A stretch of DNA of 64,000 nt from DATKAS01 sp963773315 (GTDB lineage Bacteria > Actinomycetota > Acidimicrobiia > Acidimicrobiales > DATKAS01), in the NCBI GenBank assembly GCA_963773315.1, contig CAVZAF010000002.1:1-64000 (forward strand), read 5' to 3'. The position numbers were made by a program, and so were the translations under genes. The notes beneath the pieces were generated by a model that was given only the letters and a program-made list of their open reading frames with translations, searched no databases and was not told the origin of the DNA. Shown here one piece after another: positions 26,680 through 35,569 of this stretch. Each line of letters opens with the position of its first letter. Within the stretch, counting starts at the first letter, position 1.

Positions 26680-27897
26680 TTGATGCTGGTGACAGGTGTG
26701 ACTTCGGCTGTGGGGAAGGGGTGTGGGATGGACGTGCTGGCGCTCGTGAGCGGGCTTGCCGCATGCGATCCTGCGACGGCTGATCGCAACCATCTCGTGG
26801 CGTCGGTCGAGGCCAGCGCCCGGGTGAGGGCATGGCTCGATGGGTTCGACATCGAGGTCGGCCGCGCGCTCGAGGTCAAGACGGGCTATGGCGCGAAGGT
26901 GCTCGCGGACGCGGCGAACGTGTCGTTGGCGGCCGGTGAGCGGGTGATCGAGCGGGGCCGCACGCTGGGTGTGCTGCCCGCGATCGCGGGTGCCGTGCGT
27001 ACCGGTGACGTGTCGGGTGCCCACGTCGACGCGGCGACTCGTGCGTTGCGCCAGGTCGACGAGAAGAAGCGTTCGGAGCTCGCGGCGATCATCGACGGTC
27101 TGGTCGGTGAGGCGTGGTCGTTGCCGGCGAACGAGTTCGAGCGGCGCCTTCGGGTCGAGGTGCGCAGGCTGCAGGGCGACGATGAAGCGCGGCAGAAGCG
27201 GTCGGTTCGGTGGCGGTCGTGGGTCGAGCGCATCTCGGGGATGTTCCGGGGTGACTTCGCCTGCGACCCGCTCAACGCGGTGAAGATCGACAAGCGGATC
27301 CAAGACGAGGTCGATCGGCTGTTCGCGGCGCGTGTCCCCGAGGACTGTCCCGACGATCCGATCGAGAAGCAGAAGTACCTCGCCGGGCTCGCGGTGATCT
27401 CGTTGCTGGTCGGCAACGGCGCCGCGGTGGGCAAGCCCGAGCTGATCGTGGTCGTCGACGCAACCCAGCTCGACGCCGACGGCAAACCAACAGTTGACTG
27501 GGGGCTCCCCGTCGACCTGCCCGATGACGTGCTACGAGACGTAGCCGCTCGAGCCAAGCTGCATGTGGTCGCGATCTGGCCGCCGGCCGAGCTCGACCTC
27601 GGGCGAACGCAACGGCTCGCGAGCGCGGCGCAACGACGAGTGCTGCGGGCGCTCTACCCGCGGTGCGCGATCCCGGGCTGTGAGGTGCGATTCGCCCGCA
27701 CGAAGATGCACCACGTCTGGTGGTGGGAGCACGGCGGCCCCACCGACCTCGACAACCTGCTCCCCATCTGCAACCGCCACCACCACTGCGTCCACGACCT
27801 CGGCTGGAAGCTCAAGCTGCTCCCCGACCGCACCCTCGAGATCACGCTCCCAGACGGCGAGACCATGACCACCGGCCCGCCGAGCCGCGGGCCGTGA
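26680..27897 (+). CDS. DUF222 domain-containing HNH endonuclease family protein
   Basis: 405 residues. An N-terminal helical DUF222 domain of about 300 residues is followed by a C-terminal HNH zinc-finger nuclease: CAIPGCEVRFARTKMHHVWW, then GGPTDLDNLLPICNRHHHCV. CxxxC, the HH pair and the last His complete the site. Actinobacterial genomes carry many copies, some linked to REP13E12-type repeats; their role is unclear (mobile or defence nuclease). The start may be ATG 26680 or, with a purine-rich GGGGAAGGGG before it, ATG 26728. A strong promoter stands upstream. No repeats or partner genes are seen, so mobility is not shown. Confidence 0.9.
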   Translation: MMLVTGVTSAVGKGCGMDVLALVSGLAACDPATADRNHLVASVEASARVRAWLDGFDIEVGRALEVKTGYGAKVLADAANVSLAAGERVIERGRTLGVLPAIAGAVRTGDVSGAHVDAATRALRQVDEKKRSELAAIIDGLVGEAWSLPANEFERRLRVEVRRLQGDDEARQKRSVRWRSWVERISGMFRGDFACDPLNAVKIDKRIQDEVDRLFAARVPEDCPDDPIEKQKYLAGLAVISLLVGNGAAVGKPELIVVVDATQLDADGKPTVDWGLPVDLPDDVLRDVAARAKLHVVAIWPPAELDLGRTQRLASAAQRRVLRALYPRCAIPGCEVRFARTKMHHVWWWEHGGPTDLDNLLPICNRHHHCVHDLGWKLKLLPDRTLEITLPDGETMTTGPPSRGP

Positions 27898-27900
27898 CTA

Positions 27901-29622
27901 CTACCGGTGGATGGGCACGGTGATCGTGGCCTGCTGGTCTTCGAACTTGGAGACCTGCGCGACCGCGGTCACGTCCCACTTCCCCGCGATCGTGAAATCG
28001 GACGACACGAGCGACCAGTGGCCGGGGCCCGCGTCCTCCATCGGCTCCTCGATCGGACCAACGGCTTTCGAAGGGAGCGACATGCGCAACGTCATCTTCT
28101 CGAGCGAGCCGTCGGGGCGCTGCGCCTCGTCGAGCACATACACGTGCACTTCGTTCGTCCCGACCTTCGCAGGGTCGACGACGAGGCTGAGGGTCCCGCC
28201 GTGGAACGCGACCGTCGACGAGAACACGCCGCCGGTCGACGCGGCCTCGCGGGCCGGAGTGATCGCAACGAGCGCAGACGTGATCACGAGCACGGCGACG
28301 AGACCGACGAGCTCCGCGCGGACGGTCGTCTCGAGCCGACGCCATGCGAGCGCGGACCTCGTCGTCTTCGCTGCACCCGGGCCACCCACGCTGGCCACGG
28401 TCGTCGCCTCGGGCACACCGTCGGCGGTCACCACGCGTTTGCCCGTGCGTCGGATGTCGGGCACGAGTCGCCAGTGGTTGTAGGCCGCGAGCGCGCCCAC
28501 GAACGCGACGACGATCAGCTTGGCGACGAGCGTGAAGCCGTATCGAGTCGAGGTCAGCGCGTGCAGCGAGCCGACTTCCTTCCACCCGAGGTACACGCCG
28601 GTCACGCCGACCGCGACGACCGTCGCGATCGCCATCTGCGAGAAGCGATCGACGAGCCGCGCCGCGCCAACCGCGTCACCGTCGCGTCTTTGCTGCGTCC
28701 ACGTCAGGATCAGCAGCGCGACGCCGCCGAACCAGACGCCCGCTGCGGCCACATGGACGGTGTCGGCGGGGATCACGAGCCACTCGGGGCTCGTGCTTCG
28801 GGAGTGCCCGGTGAGCGCGAACGACACGAACGTGATCGCAGCGCCCATGACCCCAACCCACCCCGGCCAGGCGGCCCACACGGCCATCGCGACGATCGCG
28901 GCGCCGACGATCCCGAGGATGGTGCTCCATCGGAAGCCGGTGTTCGAGAGCACGTCGATCCACCGACTCGGAGACAGCAGCGCATGCCAACCTGTCTCGG
29001 TGGCGATCGCAGCCTGCAGGGGGATCTGCACGAGCAGACCAAGGACACCGACGACCGCCGCACCCGCCACAAGCCGCGCGATCCGCTTCGAGGGCCGGCG
29101 ACGGTCGACGACCGAGAGGAACACGATCCCGCCGGCCGCGAGCAACAGACCGGCGTAGCTGAGGAACCGACCGACACCGGCGGCGACACGCCATGCCTTG
29201 TCGCTCGGTACGGCGAGCAACGACGCGACCTGTTCGTCGGTCGCGTTGGCACCGGCTCCGACGACGAACGTGAACGCGCCGTTCACCGGGTGGCTGTCGG
29301 CCGAGACGACGTTCCAGGCGACGACGTACGGCCCGTCGGCGAGACCGTCACGAAGGCTGACCGTCACGGTGTCGCCAATCACCTTCGCGTCGTCCTTGTC
29401 GACTCGCTCACCGTCGGTGTTCAGCACGCGCACTCCACCGAGCTTCAGCGAGACATCCTCACTGAACCGGAGGGAGACCTGCTTCGGCGCGGGCTCGACA
29501 TGGGCCCCGTCGGCGGGATCCGTCGAGACCAGCTGCGCATGAGCGGAAGCGGGCGCGGCAGCCGCGCCGAGCGCGACGACGATGCAGAGCAGAGCCGTCG
29601 CGGCCCGACGCAGCGCCTTCAC
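27901..29622 (-). CDS. CopC-CopD fusion copper-transport protein
   Basis: 573 residues. A signal peptide ending near PASAHA exposes the His of mature AHAQLVSTDPADGAHV, a periplasmic CopC Cu(II)-site feature, and CopC continues to SADSHPVNGAFTFVVG, which holds the second His. A low-complexity joint leads to eight or so membrane segments of CopD (GRFLSYAGLLLAAGG; HVAAAGVWFGGVALLI; FTLVAKLIVVAFVGALAAYN). A C-terminal extracellular YtkA/FixH-like beta domain (VHVYVLDEAQRPDGSLEKMT) closes it. It should carry copper across the membrane. The GTG start at 29622 has a near-miss -10 TAGCGC 6 nt upstream. The oxidative-folding pair follows upstream in the genome on the same strand. Confidence 0.92.
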   Translation of the reverse strand: MKALRRAATALLCIVVALGAAAAPASAHAQLVSTDPADGAHVEPAPKQVSLRFSEDVSLKLGGVRVLNTDGERVDKDDAKVIGDTVTVSLRDGLADGPYVVAWNVVSADSHPVNGAFTFVVGAGANATDEQVASLLAVPSDKAWRVAAGVGRFLSYAGLLLAAGGIVFLSVVDRRRPSKRIARLVAGAAVVGVLGLLVQIPLQAAIATETGWHALLSPSRWIDVLSNTGFRWSTILGIVGAAIVAMAVWAAWPGWVGVMGAAITFVSFALTGHSRSTSPEWLVIPADTVHVAAAGVWFGGVALLILTWTQQRRDGDAVGAARLVDRFSQMAIATVVAVGVTGVYLGWKEVGSLHALTSTRYGFTLVAKLIVVAFVGALAAYNHWRLVPDIRRTGKRVVTADGVPEATTVASVGGPGAAKTTRSALAWRRLETTVRAELVGLVAVLVITSALVAITPAREAASTGGVFSSTVAFHGGTLSLVVDPAKVGTNEVHVYVLDEAQRPDGSLEKMTLRMSLPSKAVGPIEEPMEDAGPGHWSLVSSDFTIAGKWDVTAVAQVSKFEDQQATITVPIHR

Positions 29623-29631
29623 GTGAGGGCG

Positions 29632-30330
29632 CTATCCGCTCGCCTGGCCGGCCAGCTGCTTCACGATCGTCTCGAGCTGATCGGTGGCGATCTCTCCACT
29701 CGTGCGGCCGACGACCTTGCCGTCCCCGTCGACGAACACGAAGTACGGGTAGGAGGCGAGCCCGAACGCGTTCGCTGCATCAGAGTTCGCCGAGTCGGCC
29801 ATGATCGGGCTCGGCCAGGCGTTCTTCTGGAGCCACGCCGAGGGCGGGTAGTTCGGTGCGTCGCTCGATGTGCCCGTTGCGACTGTCGTCAGCTGCACGC
29901 CCGCCGGCAGACCGCCCTTCTTCATCCAGTCGCTCACGAGAGGCACCTCGCGCTGGCAGTGAGGGCACCAGTGCGCGACGAACATGAGCATCTGCGGCGA
30001 CCCAGTGGGCTGGATCGTGACCGGAGTGCCATCGAACGACTTCCCCGTCACCGTCGGGATGGTCATGCCGACCGCCGGGTCGTTCGGGTTCGTCTCGTCG
30101 AATTTCGGCAGCTCCGTGCCGCTCACGTCCACGGGCTGGATCTGCTGCAGCCCGCTCGTGTCCCCGGTGCTGCTGCTGTTGTTGCCTCGACCGGCAAGGG
30201 CGATCGCGATGATCGCCGCGATCGCGACGACGCCGATGACGACGGCGGGCACGAGCCAGCGCGGCTTGCTCGGCTCCTGGGCCTTGCGGACGAGCGACTC
30301 GTCGCGGCGCTGTGCACTTCGGGAGGTCAT
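29632..30330 (-). CDS. Membrane-anchored DsbA/TlpA-like thioredoxin-fold protein
   Basis: 232 residues. One N-terminal membrane anchor (LVPAVVIGVVAIAAIIAIAL), a Ser/Thr/Gly linker, then a thioredoxin-fold domain outside the membrane with redox motif CPHC in FVAHWCPHCQREVPLV, a cis-Pro segment ASYPYFVFVDGDGKV and a TlpA-like N-terminal part. CPHC is the DsbA type, so disulfide formation in secreted proteins is likely. The ATG at 30330 overlaps the dsbB-like stop by ATGA, so the oxidant and its recycling partner are made together. Confidence 0.9.
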   Translation of the reverse strand: MTSRSAQRRDESLVRKAQEPSKPRWLVPAVVIGVVAIAAIIAIALAGRGNNSSSTGDTSGLQQIQPVDVSGTELPKFDETNPNDPAVGMTIPTVTGKSFDGTPVTIQPTGSPQMLMFVAHWCPHCQREVPLVSDWMKKGGLPAGVQLTTVATGTSSDAPNYPPSAWLQKNAWPSPIMADSANSDAANAFGLASYPYFVFVDGDGKVVGRTSGEIATDQLETIVKQLAGQASG

Positions 30331-30875
30331 ACGGGCTCCTTGGGGGTGAGAGCGAGCAACAGGGCGATCAACGCGAACCCCGAGCCGGCCATGTAGGCGA
30401 GGCTCATGAACCCGAGGCTCCGGAACCAGACGATCGAGCAGGAGAGACCAGTCGAGCAGACGTTGGTCTCCAGGTTCGGGTACCACTCGACGAGGTAGTG
30501 GTAGATCGAGATCGGGAGGCCCACGAGCGCCAGTGTGATGCCGTAGACCCGGATGTTGCGGTCGCGGCGCAGTGTGGCCACGAACAGGATGATCGCGAGC
30601 GAGTACATCCCGATCCGCTGGAACCAGCAGAGCGTGCACGGGACGAAGTGCGCGACCTGCGAGAAGTAGAGGCTGCCGAGCATCGCCGTCGCAGCGACCG
30701 CGAACGCGAGGGGGACCCCGAACCGGGTGAGCTCGATCCGCACGTCCTCGAGCGCCCGCGCGGCGCCCTTCGACCAGCGGGCGGCGATCCAGAGCCCGAC
30801 GCCACCGAGGACGGCTGCGTTCGCCACGAGCGTGAGGAGCGCGAAGAACAGCTCAGCTGTGTCGGTGGTGATCAT
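30327..30875 (-). CDS. dsbB: DsbB-family disulfide bond formation protein
   Basis: 182 residues with four or five membrane segments. The two periplasmic Cys pairs of DsbB are present: CTLC in FVPCTLCWFQRIGMYSL and a CSTGLSC pair in ETNVCSTGLSCSIVW. It should reoxidise the adjacent CPHC protein and pass electrons to quinone. The C-terminus runs into the ATGA overlap with that gene. The start at 30875 is the first ATG before the first membrane segment. The clear CTLC-CSTGLSC layout supports classical DsbB over VKOR. Confidence 0.9.
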   Translation of the reverse strand: MITTDTAELFFALLTLVANAAVLGGVGLWIAARWSKGAARALEDVRIELTRFGVPLAFAVAATAMLGSLYFSQVAHFVPCTLCWFQRIGMYSLAIILFVATLRRDRNIRVYGITLALVGLPISIYHYLVEWYPNLETNVCSTGLSCSIVWFRSLGFMSLAYMAGSGFALIALLLALTPKEPV

Positions 30876-30959
30876 CTCGGGTTCGGGTCGGGGGGCGGGG
30901 GCGCGGGAATTCTGCTCGCCGAGAAGGTTCCACGACGGCGACCGCGCGAAGGTTCCTGC

Positions 30960-31829
30960 GTGCAGGCATCATCACCGACCTTCGGGCCACTCGTCGAAGC
31001 GGCGTGGCTCGCCGACCACCTCGCCGATGTCGTCGTCTGCGACGTCCGGTGGTACTTGGACGGTCGCAGCGGCCGAGCTGCCTTCGAGGCCGGGCACATC
31101 CCCGGCGCACGCTTCGTCGACGTCGACCACGACCTCGCCGGCCCGCCTGGGGGCACTGCAGGACGCCACCCACTGCCCGACCCGAGCGCCTTCGCCCAGG
31201 CGATGAGCGCGCTCGGCATCGGGGACGGCACCCGCGTCGTCGCCTACGACGACACCGGGGGCGGCACCGCAGCCCGCCTCGTATGGATGCTGCGTGTGCT
31301 CGGCGAGCCCGCCGCCCTCCTCGACGGCGGCCTCGCAGCCTGGGCCGCGCCGCTCGCAAACGGACAGGCACCGGCACCGACGCACGCCGCGTTCACGGAA
31401 CGGCCGTGGCCCGAGGCCGCGACCATCACGGCGGACGACCTCGCGACCGACCTCACCCGCGGATCGACTGTCGCCATCGACGCCCGGGCCGGTGAGCGCT
31501 ACCGGGGTGAGGTCGAGCCCGTCGACCCCCGCGCTGGGCACGTGCCCGGCGCCCAGAGCGTGCCGTGGACGACCCTCCTCGATCCGGAGACCGGACGGTT
31601 CCGCTCCCGGGAGGGCTTGCGCAACCGATTCGCAGAGGCCGGAGTCCGGGAGGACACCGCTGTCGTCGCATACTGCGGCTCGGGCGTCACTGCGTGCATC
31701 GACATCGTCGCGATGGAGATCGCGGGCCTCGAGCCCGCTCGCCTGTTCGCCTCGTCGTGGTCGGGATGGTGCGCTGACCCTGACCGTCCGGCGGCCACCG
31801 GTGCGGAACCGGGCGGGGCTGCTCGCTAG
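30960..31829 (+). CDS. Thiosulfate/3-mercaptopyruvate sulfurtransferase (two rhodanese domains)
   Basis: 289 residues. An N-terminal inactive rhodanese domain (VVVCDVRWYLDGRSGRAAFE; GHIPGARFVDVDHDLAGPPG) is followed by a C-terminal active one with the catalytic Cys in VVAYCGSGVTACIDIV. CGSGVTA is the SseA/mercaptopyruvate type rather than CRKGVT of thiosulfate rhodanese. It transfers sulfane sulfur to acceptors such as cyanide or thiols in the cytoplasm. The GTG at 30960 precedes the first domain closely. It is divergent from dsbB. Confidence 0.92.
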   Translation: MQASSPTFGPLVEAAWLADHLADVVVCDVRWYLDGRSGRAAFEAGHIPGARFVDVDHDLAGPPGGTAGRHPLPDPSAFAQAMSALGIGDGTRVVAYDDTGGGTAARLVWMLRVLGEPAALLDGGLAAWAAPLANGQAPAPTHAAFTERPWPEAATITADDLATDLTRGSTVAIDARAGERYRGEVEPVDPRAGHVPGAQSVPWTTLLDPETGRFRSREGLRNRFAEAGVREDTAVVAYCGSGVTACIDIVAMEIAGLEPARLFASSWSGWCADPDRPAATGAEPGGAAR

Positions 31830-31832
31830 CGT
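31827..31832 (+). promoter_or_regulatory. Possible -10 element for the ABC-2-like permease, overlapping the preceding stop codon
   Basis: TAGCGT includes the TAG stop of the sulfurtransferase and ends 9 nt before the GTG at 31842. The spacing is at the long end of the pattern seen elsewhere, so chance is possible. Confidence 0.35.
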
Positions 31833-31841
31833 CGCCCGACG

Positions 31842-33485
31842 GTGACGGCCACACTCGCACTCGACAGCTCGTTGGAGGCAGTGCGCGACCTGCGCCGTAC
31901 CCGCCGCCGCAAGCGCGTCGCCGAGATCGACTGGCTCGACGCGGCGTACCACGCCTACGTCGCCGGCATCGTCGGCACCGTCGTCGTCCTGTTCCTCTCC
32001 GGCCTCGTCGGCGACCACGAGCTCACTGCAGCCGGCATCGACCATGTCCGCGAGCACGGGCCCGCCGCAGTCGGCCTCATCGCGGCTCTCGCGCTCGCGG
32101 CCGGGCTGCGCTCCGGGAGCCGAGGTGGCCCGTTGGCACTCGAGCCCGCGGAGGTGCGCTTCGTGCTGCTCGCGCCCGTCGACCGCCGCGGCGCGCTGCA
32201 GAGCCCGATCCTGCGCCAGCTGCGGTTCGCGTGCTTCGTCGGTGCCGTGATCGGCGCCGTCGCCGGACAGCTCGCGGTGCGCCGCCTTCCCGGGGCGCCT
32301 CTCGCGTGGATCACGAGCTGCGCGGCGGCAGGCCTCCTCATCGCCGCGCTCTTCGTAGGTGCAGCGCTGTGCTCGGCAGGATGGCGCCTTCCCTCGCCGG
32401 CGGCGACCATCCTCGGCGCGCTCTTCGTCGCGTGGGCCGCGCTCGACCTCGCGAAGGTCGTGCCTGCCCCGACCTCCACGATCGGAAGCGTGGCCATCTG
32501 GCCATTGCGGTTCGAGGCCATCGACATCCTCGGCATCGTCGCCGTCGCTGCGATCCTCGCGTTCGGTCTGCGGGCGATCGGTGGCCTCTGCGTCGAATTC
32601 GCCGAGCGGCGCACTGCGCTCGTCGGTCAGCTGCGGTTCGCGGTGACTGTGCAGGACCTCCGCACGGTGATCGTGCTCCGACGCCAGCTCGCGCAGGACC
32701 GCCCGCGCGTGAAGCCGTGGGTGCGCCTCCGACGAGTCGGTCGACGCCTCCCCGTGTGGCGGCGCGATTGGGAGGGAGTGCTGCGCTTTCCGGCCGCTCG
32801 GCTCGTGCGCCTCGTGCTGCTCGCAGCGGCCGCAGGGCTGTGCGTACGTGCGACGTGGGCGGGCACCACTCCTCTTGTCATCGTGGCGGCACTCGCACTC
32901 TTCGTCGCGGCGACCGACGCGTTCGAACCCCTCGCCCAGGAGGTCGATCAGTCCGACCTGTCGAGCGCGCTGCCGATCGACACGGGCAACCTCCTCGTCC
33001 GCCACCTCGCGAGCGGCTCGCTCGTGATGCTCGTCGTGACGTTGATCGCCGCGGGGGTCGGTGTGCTCGTGGAGCCGTCGTCGACCGCATTCGCGCTCGG
33101 CGCGGTGATGGTGATGCCCGCCGCGTTCGGAGCGTCGGCCGGAGGTGTCGCGAGCGTCGTGATGGGCGCACCCGCGCCCGCGCCCGAGGGCAACCAGCTG
33201 CTGCCGCCCGAGGTCGCGGGGATGAAGATCGTGCTGCGCGCGGCCTGGCCGGTGTTGCTGGCGCTCATCGGCCTCGCGCCGATCATCGTGGCGCGCGTCG
33301 CGAACAACCACGACGCCGACCCCGTCGCGGCCGCTGCAGCCGTCGGAGCGATCGGCGTCATCGCGGGCGGCGGCACGGTCGTCTGGGTGCGGTACCGCGA
33401 GGCGCTGCACCGCGCCTGGCACAACCTGCTCGAGCAGACGGCCGCGGACCAGACTGCTCGAGCACGCGCGAAGGCAGCGTCGTGA
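31842..33485 (+). CDS. ABC-2-like multi-spanning permease
   Basis: 547 residues with about ten hydrophobic segments (YVAGIVGTVVVLFLSGLVG; VGAVIGAVAGQLAVRR; ILGIVAVAAILAFGLRAIGG; LVMLVVTLIAAGVGVLV). No soluble catalytic motif is visible. The stop overlaps the GTG of an ATPase gene (GTGA), which makes it the membrane partner of an ABC exporter. The long basic N-terminal cytoplasmic segment (LRRTRRRKRVAEIDW) is typical for this actinobacterial permease type. Substrate unknown. Confidence 0.75.
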   Translation: MTATLALDSSLEAVRDLRRTRRRKRVAEIDWLDAAYHAYVAGIVGTVVVLFLSGLVGDHELTAAGIDHVREHGPAAVGLIAALALAAGLRSGSRGGPLALEPAEVRFVLLAPVDRRGALQSPILRQLRFACFVGAVIGAVAGQLAVRRLPGAPLAWITSCAAAGLLIAALFVGAALCSAGWRLPSPAATILGALFVAWAALDLAKVVPAPTSTIGSVAIWPLRFEAIDILGIVAVAAILAFGLRAIGGLCVEFAERRTALVGQLRFAVTVQDLRTVIVLRRQLAQDRPRVKPWVRLRRVGRRLPVWRRDWEGVLRFPAARLVRLVLLAAAAGLCVRATWAGTTPLVIVAALALFVAATDAFEPLAQEVDQSDLSSALPIDTGNLLVRHLASGSLVMLVVTLIAAGVGVLVEPSSTAFALGAVMVMPAAFGASAGGVASVVMGAPAPAPEGNQLLPPEVAGMKIVLRAAWPVLLALIGLAPIIVARVANNHDADPVAAAAAVGAIGVIAGGGTVVWVRYREALHRAWHNLLEQTAADQTARARAKAAS

Positions 33486-34219
33486 CCGAGCGTCGACGAC
33501 CCCGCTCCCGCGGCGCTGCTCCCGCGACCCCGAAGCCGTCGGGCCCGCCGCCGGTGCTCGCCACGATGCAGCTCGAGAAGTCGTACGGCGAGACGACGGC
33601 GCTGATGCCGCTCGACCTTCGCGTGCTTCCAGGTGAGGCCGTCGTGCTGATCGGCCACAACGGCTCTGGCAAGACCACCCTGCTCAGGATGCTCGCCGGG
33701 CTCCTCGAGCCCAGCTCAGGCGAGGCGGAAGTGAGCGGTCACCCGGTCGGATCGCTCGGCGCGCGAGCGGCGACGTCGTTCCTGTCCGACACGCCGACGT
33801 TCTACGACGACCTGAGCGTCTGGGAGCACCTCGAGTACACGGCGCGCCTCCACGGCGTCGAAGACTGGGAGCAGCGCGCGGCCGATCTCCTCGGTCATGT
33901 CGGGTTGTACGACCGTGCCGACGACCTCCCGACCCGCTTCAGCCGCGGCCTGCGACAGAAGGCGGCGATCACGCTCGCGTTGGTGCGGCCGTTCGATGTG
34001 TTGCTCGTCGACGAGCCGTTCGTCGGCCTCGACGCGACCGGCAAGGTCGCGCTCCTCGAGCTCCTCGACGCAGTGCACCGCGACGGCGCCTCGCTCGTCG
34101 TCGCGACCCACGAGCTCGACTTCGTGAACAGAGTCGACCGCTGCGTCGCGCTCCGCGACGGCCAGGTGGTTCACGACGGCGGCACCGCGGGGCTCGACGT
34201 GCTCGCGCTGGTCTCTTGA
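33482..34219 (+). CDS. ABC transporter ATP-binding protein
   Basis: 245 residues. Walker A is GHNGSGKTT, Walker B is VLLVDEPFVGLD and the switch His lies in VVATHELDF. The signature is FSRGLRQKAA in place of the usual LSGGQ, as in CcmA and some ABC-2 ATPases. Its GTG overlaps the permease stop by 4 nt, so the two are coupled and should form one exporter. The first 25 residues are basic and Pro-rich, before the domain proper. Confidence 0.93.
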   Translation: MTERRRPRSRGAAPATPKPSGPPPVLATMQLEKSYGETTALMPLDLRVLPGEAVVLIGHNGSGKTTLLRMLAGLLEPSSGEAEVSGHPVGSLGARAATSFLSDTPTFYDDLSVWEHLEYTARLHGVEDWEQRAADLLGHVGLYDRADDLPTRFSRGLRQKAAITLALVRPFDVLLVDEPFVGLDATGKVALLELLDAVHRDGASLVVATHELDFVNRVDRCVALRDGQVVHDGGTAGLDVLALVS

Positions 34220-34252
34220 GCCACCTCTCCGACATGCCCACGTCGCGCGTTG

Positions 34253-34258
34253 TAGCGT
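34253..34258 (+). promoter_or_regulatory. -10 element for the DUF2510 gene (leaderless start)
   Basis: TAGCGT ends 6 nt before the ATG at 34265. No Shine-Dalgarno lies between. Confidence 0.55.
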
Positions 34259-34264
34259 CGGGCC

Positions 34265-34705
34265 ATGCCTGAGTTCACCGCAATCAGCAACGCCGATCCC
34301 GGGGCACTCGTCAGCGACCTCAACCAGCACGCGTCGAGCGGCTGGGAGGTCGTCTCGGTGGTCGAGAGCGGTGGACGGCTCCACGCGATCCTGCGACGCG
34401 AAGGCAGCCCGCCCGCTGCCGCTGCGGCCGCCGCACCCGTTGCCGCAGCCGCGGCTCCGGCCGCCGTCGTCGAGCCCGCTGCTGCCGCAGCGCCTGCGGC
34501 AGTCACGCCGATCGAGACCGCGGTGCCAGTGACGGCCGCGGCGGCCTCGACGCCTTCGAACGCGACGGTCGCGATCACCCACACGCCAGCGGGGTGGTAC
34601 CCCGATCCGTCGGGCCGATACGAGATGCGCTACTGGGATGGCCTCGCCTGGACCGAGCACGTCTCGCGGCAGGGCCAGCAGTTCACCGACCCCCCGACCG
34701 CCTAG
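34265..34705 (+). CDS. DUF2510 domain-containing hypothetical protein
   Basis: 146 residues. The N-terminal 50 residues resemble a small DUF4177-like fold (LNQHASSGWEVVSVVESGGR). An Ala/Pro linker of 70 residues leads to a C-terminal DUF2510 motif, PAGWYPDPSGRYEMRYWDG followed by LAWTEHV. DUF2510 is common in actinobacterial envelope proteins, but there is no membrane segment here. Function unknown. The stop is 2 nt from the stop of the convergent DUF192 gene. Confidence 0.8.
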   Translation: MPEFTAISNADPGALVSDLNQHASSGWEVVSVVESGGRLHAILRREGSPPAAAAAAAPVAAAAAPAAVVEPAAAAAPAAVTPIETAVPVTAAAASTPSNATVAITHTPAGWYPDPSGRYEMRYWDGLAWTEHVSRQGQQFTDPPTA

Positions 34706-34706
34706 C

Positions 34707-35528
34707 TCAGGCGGGGCACGAGCCCCGGTCGGTGAGCGCGCTGCCAGGGCCGATGCCCAACGCAGCCAATCCCCCTTGGGGGACTTCGATCGCGTCGCGG
34801 TACTTCCCCGCCGCGGGATAGTCCGGGCAGCTGTTCGGCGCGCCCGGGCACGGCGCCATGTCGGCCGCAGAGACAAAGGCACCCGTCGAGTCGAAGAACG
34901 CGATCGAGAGCGGCATGACCGTCTGATACATCCAGAACCTCTCGTCGGTGTCCGAGCCGTAGGTGAAGATCATCCCGCTCTTGCCACCGAGGCCCGTCAC
35001 CTCCATCAGGCCACGCTGGCGCCTCGCGTCAGTGTCCGCGAGCCAGAGGCAGAACGTCTTCGACGCGCCGCCGGCAGCGCGGATCGCGATGCCGATCGTG
35101 CCGAAGCCCACGGGCGAGGTGCCGGCTGCCACGGTCGAGGTCGCTGCTGACGTCGTCGGTGCTGCAGTCGTTGCCGGGGCAGTGGTCGGCGCAACGGTCG
35201 TCGGCGCCGCAGTCGGCACCGGAGCAGTCGTCGGCACGTGCGTCGTGGGCGCGTGCGACGGCGTCGTCGTCGAAGGGCGGGTGGTTGCCGCGGTCGGCTG
35301 CGATGACGAGGCAGACGTCGTGCTCGCTCCGGCCGAGGAGGACGACGCCGCGAGAGCCGAAGACGGCGTGACGGTCGTCGTCGAGGTGCTCTCCCCCGCC
35401 GAGGTGACAGCCGACGTGACGACGGCCGAGGCCGCAGTCGTCGGCGCGGCCGAGTCGTCGGAGCCGCCACACGCGGCGAGGACGAGGGCTGCAATGGCGG
35501 CCACGAGCAGCGCAATGCGACGAGGCAT
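34707..35528 (-). CDS. DUF192 lipoprotein with Thr/Ala/Pro-rich linker
   Basis: 273 residues. A lipobox signal (IALLVAAIAALVLAACGGSD) predicts a lipid-modified Cys near residue 20. A linker of about 125 residues made of Thr, Ala, Pro and Ser repeats (APTTVAPTTAPATTAAPTT) follows. The C-terminal DUF192 domain contains FCLWLADTDARRQRGLMEV, GMIFTYGSDTDERFWMYQT and SIAFFDSTGAFVS. DUF192 proteins are small beta-barrels of unclear role, some linked to halophily or envelope stability. The ATG at 35528 starts the signal peptide. Confidence 0.88.
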   Translation of the reverse strand: MPRRIALLVAAIAALVLAACGGSDDSAAPTTAASAVVTSAVTSAGESTSTTTVTPSSALAASSSSAGASTTSASSSQPTAATTRPSTTTPSHAPTTHVPTTAPVPTAAPTTVAPTTAPATTAAPTTSAATSTVAAGTSPVGFGTIGIAIRAAGGASKTFCLWLADTDARRQRGLMEVTGLGGKSGMIFTYGSDTDERFWMYQTVMPLSIAFFDSTGAFVSAADMAPCPGAPNSCPDYPAAGKYRDAIEVPQGGLAALGIGPGSALTDRGSCPA

Positions 35529-35569
35529 CGCGCGAGTCTCGCGGCTCGGCGCGCCGCGATGAGCGCGAC

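Noticed and set aside
26680..27897. DUF222-HNH gene as part of a REP13E12-type repeat element
   Set aside because: Only one copy is present in the window and no flanking repeats are visible.
27907..30396. 829-codon plus-strand open frame
   Set aside because: It lies opposite CopC-CopD and the DsbA-like gene, which carry clear motifs. Its composition (Arg, Asp, His, Gly) is typical of antisense frames in GC-rich DNA.
30972..33422. 816-codon minus-strand open frame
   Set aside because: Antisense shadow of the rhodanese and the ABC-2-like permease; no motif.
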